Assembly: GCF_031181705.1 (NCBI RefSeq)
Contig: NZ_JAPSKN010000019.1
Coordinates: 15,639 to 55,385 of the forward strand
Source of the DNA: Streptomyces sp.
GTDB taxonomy: Bacteria > Actinomycetota > Actinomycetes > Streptomycetales > Streptomycetaceae
DNA: 39,747 bases
Direction: 5' to 3'
Shown in pieces: positions 23,258 to 31,100 of the stretch. The number at the start of each line of letters is the position of its first letter. Position 1 is the stretch's first letter. The notes beneath the pieces were generated by a model that saw only the letters and a program-made list of their open reading frames with translations, ran no database searches and was not told the origin of the DNA. The position numbers were made by a program, and so were the translations under genes.

Positions 23258-25894
23258 TCAGAACAGGCTCAGCAGTGCCTCCGCCGGGTCCGGCAGGCCG
23301 CTTCCGCCGTCCGGGAGCGGGAGTTCGAACCAGACGGTCTTGCCCCGGGGCGTGCGGCGCGAGCCCCAGGCCGCGCTGAGGAGGCCGACGAGCTGGAGGC
23401 CGCGGCCGCCCTCGTCCGTGTCGCGGGCCCGGCGGCGGCGGGGCTGGACCAGGCCGGAGTCCCACACCTCGCAGACCAGGGTGCGGTCCAGCAGCAGGCG
23501 GAGCCGGATCTCGCCCTCGCCGTAGCGCAGGGCGTTGGTGACCAGTTCGCTGACGAGCAGCTCCGTGGTGTCGACGAGGGGCTCCATGTCCCAGCTGAGC
23601 AGCTGGGCGCGCGCGTACTCACGGGCCCGGCCCACGCTGCGCGGCTCGCGCGGCAGGGTCCAGTCGCCGACGGACTCGGTGGGCAGCCCCTGGACACGTG
23701 CCATCAGCAGCGCGATGTCGTCCTCGCCGTGATGGGTGTCGAGGGTGTTGAGGACGTGGTCGCAGACGTCCTCCAGCGGCTGCGTGGGGTCGGCGAGGGC
23801 GCTGACGAAGGCCTGCAGGCCCTCGTCCAGGGGATGGTCGCGGCTCTCGACCAGTCCGTCCGTGTAGAGCGCGAGCAGGGCGCCCTCGGGCAGTTCGACC
23901 TCGACCTCCTCGAAGGGCTCGCCGCCCACGCCGAGCGGCATGCCCGGCGGCACGTCCAGCATCAGGGCCGCCTCGCCCGGTTCGACCAGGACGGGCGGCA
24001 GATGGCCGGCGTTGGCGAACGTACAGCGCCGGGTGACGGAGTCGTAGACGGCGTACACGCAGGTGGCCAGGTAGATCTCCGACAGGTCAGCCTCCCGTGG
24101 CCGGCGGGCCGCCCGGGTGGCTTGCTGCACGCCCCCGGGTGCGCCGAGGCCGCGGGCGATCTCGTCCAGCTGGGAGAGCACCTCGGCCGGTTCGAGGTCG
24201 AGCTGGGCCAGGGTCCTTACCGCGGTGCGCAGTTCACCCATGGCGACGGCGGCGCGCAGGCCGCGGCCCATGACGTCGCCGACGACCAGGGCGGTGCGGT
24301 GCCCGGGCAGTTCGATGACGTCGAACCAGTCACCGCCGACCTCGCTGGGCCGGCCGGTGTTGACGTTGCCGGGCAGGTAGCGGCAGGCGATGTCGAGGCC
24401 GGAGGCCTCCGGGTCACCGGGCGGGAGCAGGGACCGCTGCAGTATCAACGCGCGTTCGTGCTCGCGCCGGTAGAGGCGGGCGTTGTCGATGCAGACGGCG
24501 GCGCGCGCGGCGAGCTCGACGGCCAGGTCCCGGTCGCGGTCGCCGAACGGCTCGCTGCCCTTGGCCCGGGCGAACTGCACCAGTCCGACGACGGTGTCGT
24601 GGGCGACCATCGGCACGGCGAGCGTGGACTGCACGAGCCCGCCGTCCTCGGGGGGCACGATCTGCGGCCGGGCCGTGCGCAGGGCGTCCGCACAGGGCGA
24701 GTTGAACGGGTAGTGGTGGACGGCGCCGACCGAGACGGGCACGCCCGTACCCGCGAACGGCGCGTCGGACACGGCGCTCGCGAAGGCCACGCGGCGCAGT
24801 TCGGCGCTGCCGTCGGCGAGTCCGGGCGGGGTCTCGTCACCGGCCAGCAGCCCCTGGTAGAGGTCGACGGTGGCCAGGTCGCAGAAGCCGGGGACGACGA
24901 CGTCGAGGAGCTGGCGGGCCGTGGTCTCCAGGTCGAGGGAGTTGCCGATGCGGGCGCCCGCCTCGTTCAGCAGGGCCAGGTTGCGCCGGGCGGCGGCGGC
25001 CTCACGGGCGGCGGCGCGGCGTGCGGTGATGTCGATCCCGAGCCAGGCGACCCCGATGGGACGCCCCGAACCGCTGTGCACGCGGTAGAGGTTGACGGAC
25101 CAGTGGCGGCGCTCGTCGGAGCCCGGCACGAAACCCGTGACGTGCATGTCGGTGATGGAGCTGCCGGTCTCCAGCACCCGGCGCAGCGTGGCGGCGACCC
25201 GCTCGGCCTCCCCGCGCTGCAGGTAGTCGTGAACACCCTTGCCGCGGTGGTCGTCGGGCGCGCCGCCGAAGATGGACGCGAACCGCTGGTTGACGCGGCG
25301 GACCCGCAGGTCGGGGTCGATCAGCAGGAAACCGAAGGGGGATTGACTGAATATGGCCTGCGAGGCGGCGAGATCGGTTTCGATGCTGCGCAGCGTGCGC
25401 ACGTCGACGACGATGCACACGGCGGCCTTCTCGCCGTCCTCGGTGCGCGTCGGCATGACGTACACCTCGGCGAGTCCCTCGTGACCGCAGTCCCCCTCGT
25501 AGCCCTTCGGCATCCGGAAGGGCACCACGCCGGTCCACTCGCGGCCGTCGAGGATCTCGGCCATCTTGCGCATGCCGCGCTCGCGGTGGCGCGGGTCGAT
25601 GAACGCCTCGATGGGGTCCATGCCGACGGCGCGTCCGGCGGGGATCCCGAAGAGGTGCTCGGCGCGCATGCTCCACTGGTCGACCAGCCCGTCGGGGCCG
25701 ATGGAGAAGGAGGCGACCTTGATGTAGTCGTAGATGGATCCGGGGGGACTGCTCTGCCACATGGCGTCCCCGGGCGGCACCCCGTCGGCCGCGAGCGCAC
25801 CTGAGACCGCGGCGGCCGGGGCGTCGGCGGCCCTCGCCCTCGCGCCCTCCGACGGGTCCTCGGACTCCGTGGCCTTCGCTGGTATCTCGCTCAC
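23258..25894 (-). CDS. PAS-PAS-GAF-PP2C(SpoIIE)-HATPase signalling protein
   Basis: This 878-residue soluble sensor is expected to dephosphorylate an anti-anti-sigma factor, with a fused RsbW-like kinase domain able to counter it. Domains in order: PAS (about 50-170), PAS (about 175-295), GAF (about 310-475), SpoIIE-type PPM phosphatase (about 495-735) and HATPase_c (about 745-860). Phosphatase metal residues are visible: Asp522 (GGDWFD), Asp540 (VGDVMGRG), Asp679 (YTDGLVESR) and Asp725/726 (GEDDIALL). The ATPase has ELVTNALRYG and DEGGRGLQLV. GTG 25894 is preceded by GGAGGGGAC. An AT-rich promoter region lies upstream. The nearby stand-alone HATPase may belong to the same circuit. Confidence 0.9.
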   Translation of the reverse strand: MSEIPAKATESEDPSEGARARAADAPAAAVSGALAADGVPPGDAMWQSSPPGSIYDYIKVASFSIGPDGLVDQWSMRAEHLFGIPAGRAVGMDPIEAFIDPRHRERGMRKMAEILDGREWTGVVPFRMPKGYEGDCGHEGLAEVYVMPTRTEDGEKAAVCIVVDVRTLRSIETDLAASQAIFSQSPFGFLLIDPDLRVRRVNQRFASIFGGAPDDHRGKGVHDYLQRGEAERVAATLRRVLETGSSITDMHVTGFVPGSDERRHWSVNLYRVHSGSGRPIGVAWLGIDITARRAAAREAAAARRNLALLNEAGARIGNSLDLETTARQLLDVVVPGFCDLATVDLYQGLLAGDETPPGLADGSAELRRVAFASAVSDAPFAGTGVPVSVGAVHHYPFNSPCADALRTARPQIVPPEDGGLVQSTLAVPMVAHDTVVGLVQFARAKGSEPFGDRDRDLAVELAARAAVCIDNARLYRREHERALILQRSLLPPGDPEASGLDIACRYLPGNVNTGRPSEVGGDWFDVIELPGHRTALVVGDVMGRGLRAAVAMGELRTAVRTLAQLDLEPAEVLSQLDEIARGLGAPGGVQQATRAARRPREADLSEIYLATCVYAVYDSVTRRCTFANAGHLPPVLVEPGEAALMLDVPPGMPLGVGGEPFEEVEVELPEGALLALYTDGLVESRDHPLDEGLQAFVSALADPTQPLEDVCDHVLNTLDTHHGEDDIALLMARVQGLPTESVGDWTLPREPRSVGRAREYARAQLLSWDMEPLVDTTELLVSELVTNALRYGEGEIRLRLLLDRTLVCEVWDSGLVQPRRRRARDTDEGGRGLQLVGLLSAAWGSRRTPRGKTVWFELPLPDGGSGLPDPAEALLSLF

Positions 25895-26146
25895 GCGAAC
25901 CGTCCCCTCCAGCTCACCGCGCCCGGCACCGGTCACCAGGGGCGGCTGCCCGCAGTATCCAGCACTACGGTGCCGCACAACACGGTGTTCACGATCACAG
26001 CACGGTCCCGATGGTTTTCGGTCCGAACTGTGAGAACACTTCCAGTCTTCTAACCAGGGGACCCGTCGTCGAACCCCGTCCGCCGACAACCGCCACTGGC
26101 CTGAACCAATCGCTCTACAGCGGTACGGGGTTCGTACACCGTTCTT
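25895..26146 (-). promoter_or_regulatory. Promoter region of the PAS/SpoIIE gene
   Basis: This 252-bp gap between two minus-strand genes is AT-rich at 25975-26060. A GATACT-like -10 on the minus strand near 25955 is possible. The left half of the gap would hold the promoter. The right half holds the inverted repeat annotated separately. Confidence 0.4.
26070..26134 (-). terminator. Long-spaced inverted repeat after the HATPase gene
   Basis: CGAACCCCGT (26070-26079) and ACGGGGTTCG (26125-26134) are perfect 10-bp arms with a 45-base spacer, 13 bases beyond the HATPase stop. It may act as a terminator or as a regulator site. Confidence 0.45.
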
Positions 26147-26545
26147 TCACTCCGACACCGCGAGTTCGAACCACACGGTCTTGCCCGCGCCGCCGGGCCG
26201 GGTGCCCCAGCGGCGGGAGGCGGAGGCCACCAGCTGCAGTCCGCGGCCGCCCTCGTCCTCGGGGCGGGCGGCCCGCTCGCGGGGCGGGTCGGGCAGCGGG
26301 TCGGAGACCTCGACCAGCAGGACGCCGTCCAGTCCGAGGGGGCGCACCAGGCGGACGCCGATGGGGCCGGTGGCGTGCCGCAGGGCGTTGGTGACCAGCT
26401 CGCTGACCAGCAGGGCCGTGAGGTCGGCGAGGCTGTCCAGGCCCCAGCCGCGGAGCCGGCCGCGGACGGCCTGGCGGGCGGTGCGCACGGCGTCCGGCTC
26501 GGCGGGGAAGGTCCACTCGGCGCAGTCACCCTCGGTGTCGATCAC
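26147..26545 (-). CDS. Stand-alone HATPase (RsbW-like anti-sigma kinase type)
   Basis: The 132-residue product is a single GHKL ATPase domain with LLVSELVTNALRHA (N box), EVSDPLPDPP (G1 region) and DEGGRGLQLV (G2). Such proteins in streptomycetes include anti-sigma factor kinases that phosphorylate STAS proteins. Two GTG starts compete: 26554, nine bases upstream, and 26545. AGGGAA sits too close to the first and at a better distance from 26545, so I chose the latter. Its G2 box is identical to the one in the fused ATPase of the neighbouring PAS protein. No STAS or sigma-factor gene is adjacent. Confidence 0.82.
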   Translation of the reverse strand: MIDTEGDCAEWTFPAEPDAVRTARQAVRGRLRGWGLDSLADLTALLVSELVTNALRHATGPIGVRLVRPLGLDGVLLVEVSDPLPDPPRERAARPEDEGGRGLQLVASASRRWGTRPGGAGKTVWFELAVSE

Positions 26546-26715
26546 GCCGCTCACTTCCCTGCCGGCAGGCCCACCCAAGTCCGGTTTCGTGGGGTTAATG
26601 GGCACATACCCGATATCCGGGGCGGAGTACCGCGCGGCGCGGCGCACTGTGGCACGAAAGGCGTACGGGGCGCCCGTACACCAGTCGACCCGCGTCGCAC
26701 GCCCCCCGGCCGATC

Positions 26716-27150
26716 TCAGGCGCCGGGCCCTTCCCGCACGCCGGCGCGGAGGTCTCCCAGGTGCGCGAGGGCCTGCCGGACGGCCGGGACGTCCTGGTCG
26801 AGCCAGTCGACGTCCCAGATCTCGGCGGGGTCGAGCCAGCGCAGCCCGTCGTGGTCCTGTAGGGGTTCGGGGGCGGGCGAGCCGGGCCGCAGCCGCGCGG
26901 TCCACACGTGCAGGACGTACGGCGGCCGCAGGGGCCACTCGCCCGGGATCCGCTCGCCGGCCTCGGCGTCGACGCCGAGTTCCTCGCGCAGTTCGCGTAC
27001 GAGCGCCGCGTCGGCCGCCTCCCCGGGCTCCACCTTGCCCCCGGGCAGCTCCCAGCGGCCGGCCAGCTCGGCGGGCGCGCTGCGCCGGGCGGCCAGCAGC
27101 CGCCCGTCGTCGACGAGCGCGGCACCCACGACGACGATGTGCTCAGTCAT
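26716..27150 (-). CDS. NUDIX hydrolase, MutT-like
   Basis: The 144-residue product contains a complete Nudix box (GGKVEPGEAADAALVRELRE followed by EL), with the REL-x-EE core that binds magnesium. The start MTEHIVVVGAALVDDGRLL and the WELPGG lead-in fit the MutT branch that clears 8-oxo-dGTP or related nucleotides. Exact substrate is uncertain. No good ribosome site precedes ATG 27150, so expression may be low. A 170-bp gap separates it from the HATPase gene. Confidence 0.9.
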   Translation of the reverse strand: MTEHIVVVGAALVDDGRLLAARRSAPAELAGRWELPGGKVEPGEAADAALVRELREELGVDAEAGERIPGEWPLRPPYVLHVWTARLRPGSPAPEPLQDHDGLRWLDPAEIWDVDWLDQDVPAVRQALAHLGDLRAGVREGPGA

Positions 27151-27275
27151 GCGGGGAGCCTACGGGAGCACGGCGGAACTCCGGCCGGGCGGGCGCGGCA
27201 GGCACCGCAGGCCGGCCCGGCGAGGCGAGGCCGGCCCGGCAGGGCACGGCACGGGGTTGGTCCGGCACCGGGTCG

Positions 27276-27295
27276 GTCCGGCACGGACGCCGGAC
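27276..27295 (-). terminator. Hairpin downstream of the SPOR gene
   Basis: GTCCGGC (27276-27282) pairs with GCCGGAC (27289-27295) around a 6-base loop, 6 bases past the SPOR stop. The flanking 27205-27290 is also repetitive, with gccggcccggc twice 19 bases apart and ggtccggcac twice 16 bases apart. Confidence 0.6.
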
Positions 27296-27301
27296 ACGGG
27301 G

Positions 27302-27493
27302 TCAGTCGTGCAGGGCCGGTCCGCTCTGGCCCAGTCGCTCGACCCAGTACAGCTGCTTGTGGCCGCGGCCGTCGAGGCTGTCGGCGATCTTCTGGGCCTC
27401 GGCCCGGGTCGCGTACCGCCCGACGCGGTAGCGATTGCCGTTGTCGTCCTGACGTATCACGAGCCAGGGAAGAGTGACCGTGCTGTCGTTCAT
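27302..27493 (-). CDS. Single-domain SPOR protein
   Basis: This 63-residue protein consists almost only of a SPOR-like domain (PWLVIRQDDNGNRYRVGRYA followed by TRAEAQKIADSLDGRGHKQ). SPOR domains bind denuded septal peptidoglycan in other bacteria. Here there is no signal peptide or membrane segment, so the domain would be cytosolic unless exported in another way. GGAGGGG lies 3 bases before ATG 27493, an excellent but close site. Similar short SPOR proteins are common in streptomycetes and their role is not established. Confidence 0.82.
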   Translation of the reverse strand: MNDSTVTLPWLVIRQDDNGNRYRVGRYATRAEAQKIADSLDGRGHKQLYWVERLGQSGPALHD

Positions 27494-27834
27494 CGCGCCC
27501 CTCCACTTCCCGCCCGCGGCCTGTGCCGAGCCCCACCCGCTAAGGAAACCGCAATGCGCATATGCCCGAGCGTACGCCTAACCTTCACGCTGCGAATACG
27601 GCTTTTCACCAAGAGGTACGCAACCGGCCAGCACTCAGGGGGCGCACGGCGGCGAACGCGCCGTCCGCGTACCTCGGCGCACCCGTTCTCGGGCATACCG
27701 CATACACGGTGGTCGACCTGCGCAGACGACGACGGGCCCCGGGTCGGGCCCGACTCGCGGCGGCGTCGGCCGTGACGGTGAGGGTGTGAGCGGGGCGCGC
27801 GGGGAGCGCGCCGCGGGGCGGATGTGAGCGCTCG
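27494..27834. other. 341-bp intergenic region with two GntR-side hairpins
   Basis: No gene is seen here. The side next to the SPOR gene is AT-richer (27545-27620) and likely holds its promoter, with short palindromes such as ATGCGCAT at 27553-27560. On the GntR side two hairpins follow the GntR stop on the minus strand: 27794-27812 (7-bp stem, 5-base loop) and 27733-27752 (7-bp stem, 6-base loop). These are probable terminators. Confidence 0.55.
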
Positions 27835-28587
27835 CTACTTGACCGGAAGGTGGTAGGCGACCCGGTACCGATCGGCCGGGATGACCACGTCGGCCGTCTC
27901 GACGGGGCGGCCGGAGGCGTAGAACGTGCGCTGGACGACCAGGACCACATGGCCGGGGACGCCTCCCAGCACGAGCAGTTCCTCGGCGAGGCCGGGGCGG
28001 GCGCCGACCTCCTCCGTGACGTTGTCCACGATCACGTCGATCGCGCGCATGCGCTCGACGACCCCCATGCCGCCGAGCGGGCCCTCCTCCGGCAGCATCA
28101 CGGGCGTACGGCCCGTCACCGCGAGCGGCTCCCAGGAGGTGGAGAGCATCATCGGCTCGCCGTTCTCGCGGTACAGGTACTTCGTGCACATCACGCGGTC
28201 GCCCGGCTCGATGTCCAGCCGCTCGGCGACCGCGACGCTCGCCTCGGACTGCTCGCTGCTGGACTCCCAGGTGCCGCGCCCCTCGCCTTCGGCCTGCTCC
28301 TGGCGGAACGGCGTCGCCCCGCCGCTCGGGCGGTAGCCGGAGCGGGAGATGCGCCGGGGCACGGGCCGCTCGCGCACGTACGTCCCCGAACCGGAGCGGC
28401 CCTCGACCAGCCCCTCGGCCATCAGCACCTTGCGGGCCTCCAGGGCGACGGTGTCCGAGACGCCGTACTCCTGGCGGATTCTGGCCTGGGAGGGGAGCCG
28501 GGTGTGCGGGGGGAGCCGACCGTCGACGATCTTCCTGCGGAGATCACCCGCGACACGCAAGTACGCCGGCTGCTCACCGAATGTCAC
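27835..28587 (-). CDS. GntR-family regulator with UTRA domain (HutC type)
   Basis: The 250-residue protein has a winged-helix DNA-binding domain at about 5-72 (DLRRKIVDGRLPPHTRLPSQ, then VLMAEGLVEGRSGSGTYV) and a UTRA ligand-binding domain at about 95-245 (chorismate-lyase-like fold). HutC-type regulators sense small metabolites such as sugar phosphates, histidine intermediates or fatty acids. The ligand is not evident here. GTG 28587 has GGGAG 7 bases upstream. Two inverted repeats just upstream suggest autoregulation. No metabolic operon is adjacent, so the target genes may be elsewhere. Confidence 0.9.
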   Translation of the reverse strand: MTFGEQPAYLRVAGDLRRKIVDGRLPPHTRLPSQARIRQEYGVSDTVALEARKVLMAEGLVEGRSGSGTYVRERPVPRRISRSGYRPSGGATPFRQEQAEGEGRGTWESSSEQSEASVAVAERLDIEPGDRVMCTKYLYRENGEPMMLSTSWEPLAVTGRTPVMLPEEGPLGGMGVVERMRAIDVIVDNVTEEVGARPGLAEELLVLGGVPGHVVLVVQRTFYASGRPVETADVVIPADRYRVAYHLPVK

Positions 28588-28603
28588 TGGCCGCTCCCAT
28601 CAG

Positions 28604-28640
28604 GTTGTACAGACAGCAACAGCGTGGCAACCGTAGGTTG
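28604..28640 (-). promoter_or_regulatory. Candidate GntR operator: two adjacent inverted repeats
   Basis: GTTG-9-CAAC lies at 28604-28620 and the tighter CAACC-GTA-GGTTG at 28628-28640, both 17-53 bases upstream of the GntR start in an AT-richer stretch. All half sites share the GTTG/CAAC core, as expected for a dimer-binding autoregulator. Confidence 0.4.
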
Positions 28641-28734
28641 TGCCAGGCAAGCAAAGGCCAGAGAATCACTCGATGTGATGACATGGTGGCCCTGAGGGCT
28701 TTACGCAGGCACTTTCTCCCCGCTATAGCCGCCG

Positions 28735-29883
28735 TCACACCTGCGCTTCGGCGGAACCGCCCTCGTCCTCGTCGTAGGCCGGCGGGGTCGAGGCCAGGGC
28801 GAGGGCTTTGCGCGCCGTGACGGTCGACGGGCCGTCGACGTAGGCGTACGCCCTGTCGTAGTGCGTGAGGTAGGTGTCGGCGTCGGCCGCCTCGCTCGCC
28901 CGGGCCCACTCGTCCCGGGCGTCCTCGAGGTCCGCGACCAGGTCGGCGACCGGCTGCCGGGCCCCGGAGGGCCAGGAGTGACCGCGCAGGGCCTCGATCT
29001 GCTCGCCGAGCACGTCGTGCACCCGCGTGGCCCAGGCGCGGTGGCCGGCGAGGTCGTCCTCGGGGGTGTCCTCGGGCTCCTCGTACAGCGCCGCGTCGAA
29101 GGCGTTGGCCGTGGACAGGAAGACGACCTGGTCGGTGTCGAGCGTGGTGGGGTCGCCGCGCAGCGAGCCGGTCAGCTCAGACCCGGTGTCGGCGTGGCCG
29201 AAGAGGCAGGTGATCGCGCGGTCGCCGAAGCGCCAGCTCGCCCGGGAGGGCATCAGGTAGTACACGTCGACGTCGGCGGGCATCGCCCAGGAGTCCATGG
29301 CGTACTGGTCCTGGAGCGCCCAGCACCGCTCGTCGGCGATGTCGGTGAGCTCGGCGTCACCCGGGAAGGCGCCGCCCGGCAGCGTCACGACCCCGAAGAC
29401 CTCGCCGTCGTGCCGGCCCGCGCAGGGGACCGGGTCGACGTCGTACGTGTCGCCCTCCATGCCGCCGGGCGCGTCGAAGCAGTCGCCCTTGTCCAGCCGC
29501 AGGGTCTCGTTGCCTCGCGCGCCGTCCTTGAACCCCTCCCACGCCTTGGACGCGGCCCCCGTGGACAGCACCACCGTCCACAGCACGACCCCGACGCAGG
29601 ACAGCACCGCCCCGGCGATCGCCAGTCCCCGCCCGCTCTGCCCGGACCTCTTGATCTGCCGCAGCGCGATCAGCCCCAGCACCAGTCCCAGTGCGGGGAC
29701 GAAGCACAGGAGGCCGAGCACGAGGGCGGCGACGGCCAGGGCGTTGACGGAGACCGGCGTGCCGTACGCGCGCCCGGCGGTGCCGTACGGACCGTACGGA
29801 CCATGGGCCCGTGACCGGTCGGCAGGGGGCGGCCCGTACGGGTCCTGGGGCTGCGGGGCCCCAGGGGGCGGGGGTATCGACAC
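28735..29883 (-). CDS. DUF4190 membrane protein with septum-formation-like domain
   Basis: The 382-residue product starts with a Pro/Gly/Tyr-rich cytosolic tail (residues 1-40, with YGPYG repeats). Two membrane helices follow in a DUF4190 unit (about 45-110, with LGLIALRQIKRSGQSGRG between them). The extracellular part (about 130-380) begins with GDCFDAPGG and contains paired cysteines like the actinobacterial septum-formation domain family, then a helical region. GTG 29883 is chosen because AGGAGC lies 9 bases upstream and an upstream frame extension shows no similarity. The family has no proven biochemical role. It stands alone next to the GntR gene. Confidence 0.8.
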   Translation of the reverse strand: MSIPPPPGAPQPQDPYGPPPADRSRAHGPYGPYGTAGRAYGTPVSVNALAVAALVLGLLCFVPALGLVLGLIALRQIKRSGQSGRGLAIAGAVLSCVGVVLWTVVLSTGAASKAWEGFKDGARGNETLRLDKGDCFDAPGGMEGDTYDVDPVPCAGRHDGEVFGVVTLPGGAFPGDAELTDIADERCWALQDQYAMDSWAMPADVDVYYLMPSRASWRFGDRAITCLFGHADTGSELTGSLRGDPTTLDTDQVVFLSTANAFDAALYEEPEDTPEDDLAGHRAWATRVHDVLGEQIEALRGHSWPSGARQPVADLVADLEDARDEWARASEAADADTYLTHYDRAYAYVDGPSTVTARKALALASTPPAYDEDEGGSAEAQV

Positions 29884-30005
29884 GGGAACGGTGCTCCTGG
29901 CTGCGGCGGTGGGCGGGGGTCTCGTCGAACGGCTGGGCGCATCGTAAGCGGCCGGGCCGACGCCGGGTCCGCCGACCGCGACCGAGTCCGCTGCGAGGGG
30001 CGAGC

Positions 30006-30194
30006 ATGCGCATCGCACACGACCGCGAGAACGACACCGCGTACGTCTCGCTCGTCGCACACGTCGCGGATGCCGAGGGGTCGCGGGTGGTGGCGGGGTG
30101 GCGCTACGTCCGTCCCGCCACCGCCCGGCACGCGTCCGCGTACGCCCGCACCCATGCCCGGTCCCCGTCCTCCCGGCGCCAGGCCAGGGCGTAG
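30006..30194 (+). pseudogene. DUF2283-like gene remnant overlapping the LysR 3' end
   Basis: ATG 30006, with GAGGGGCGAG just upstream, starts MRIAHDRENDTAYVSLVAHV, which fits the first strands of the small DUF2283 family (typically M-x-I-x-x-D-x-x-x-D-x-x-Y-I-x-L). From about codon 33 the frame only reads the complement of the LysR gene and loses family character. The stop is at 30192-30194. The most likely reading is a 5' remnant left by a recombination that joined it to the LysR gene. A functional 62-residue protein is less likely. Confidence 0.5.
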
Positions 30195-31009
30195 CGGCTG
30201 GGGGGCAGGCCCCGTACCGGGCGGGTCGTCACGCCGCCCAGCGTGAGCAGCGGGACGTTGCCCGTGGCCACCAGGCAGACGCCGAGGCCGGCGGACAGGG
30301 CCTCGTACGTCTCCTCCGTGCTCGCTATCTCGGCGCCGATGCGGGGTGCGCGGCCGTCGCGGAAGTCCAGGGCGAGCCAGAAGTCGCGCAGCGGGCCCGT
30401 GCTCTCGGGCAGCGCGAGGAACGGCTCGTCGAGCAGGTCCGTGAAGTCGATCCCGGCGCGGCCGGCGAGCGGGTGGGTGTCGGGGAGGGCGACCATGACC
30501 GGCTCCTCCGCGACGACCGTCCAGGCGTAGCGGTCCTGGGCGGGCAGCGGCAGCCAGACGAACGCGACGTCGGCGGAGCCGTCGGCCAGTCCCGCCGTCG
30601 GGTCCTGCCAGGTGACCTGCCGGAGCCGGAGGGCGGCTTCGGGGTGTGCCGCCGTGAAGCGGGAGCGGACGGCGGGCAGCAGGCCGCCGCGGACCGGGCT
30701 GGTGCTCATGCCCACGACGAGCGTGCCGCGCCGGGCCGTGCGGACGGTGTCCACCGCGGCCGCCGCCTCCCGCCACGCGTCGATCACCTGGCGCGCGTGC
30801 GGCAGCAGCGCCGTACCGGCGTCGGTCAGGGCCACGCCGTGCCGGTCTCGCCGGAACAACTCGACGCCCAACTGCCGCTCCAGGGCACGGATCTGCTTGC
30901 TCAGGGCGGGCTGGGACACATAGAGCCGCTCGGCGGCGCGGCTGAAGTGCAGGTCCTCGGCCACCGCCACGAAGTAGCGCAGGTCCCGTACATGGACGTC
31001 CTTCGTCAT
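30104..31009 (-). CDS. LysR-family transcriptional regulator
   Basis: The 301-residue product has the LysR winged helix at residues 6-65 (LRYFVAVAEDLHFSRAAERL followed by YVSQPALSKQIRALE) and a periplasmic-binding-like effector domain at about 92-290. It is divergent from a short-chain dehydrogenase gene with 91 bp between the starts. This is the classical arrangement of a LysR regulator and its target. The effector is unknown. Its 3' end overlaps a small decayed gene on the other strand. Confidence 0.93.
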   Translation of the reverse strand: MTKDVHVRDLRYFVAVAEDLHFSRAAERLYVSQPALSKQIRALERQLGVELFRRDRHGVALTDAGTALLPHARQVIDAWREAAAAVDTVRTARRGTLVVGMSTSPVRGGLLPAVRSRFTAAHPEAALRLRQVTWQDPTAGLADGSADVAFVWLPLPAQDRYAWTVVAEEPVMVALPDTHPLAGRAGIDFTDLLDEPFLALPESTGPLRDFWLALDFRDGRAPRIGAEIASTEETYEALSAGLGVCLVATGNVPLLTLGGVTTRPVRGLPPSRYALAWRREDGDRAWVRAYADACRAVAGRT

Positions 31010-31100
31010 GCCCTTCGGTTATCACCACATGTCTTGGACGAACAACTTCCCCACAGGAAAGGGTGGTTGACGCATGGGCCGGACGAGACGAGGAGTGGCC
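31010..31100. promoter_or_regulatory. LysR/SDR divergent control region
   Basis: The 91-bp spacer is AT-richer than its surroundings at 31018-31055 and should carry both promoters and the LysR binding site. I could not identify one convincing T-N11-A box. AGGAG at 31091-31095 is the SDR ribosome site. Confidence 0.45.
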
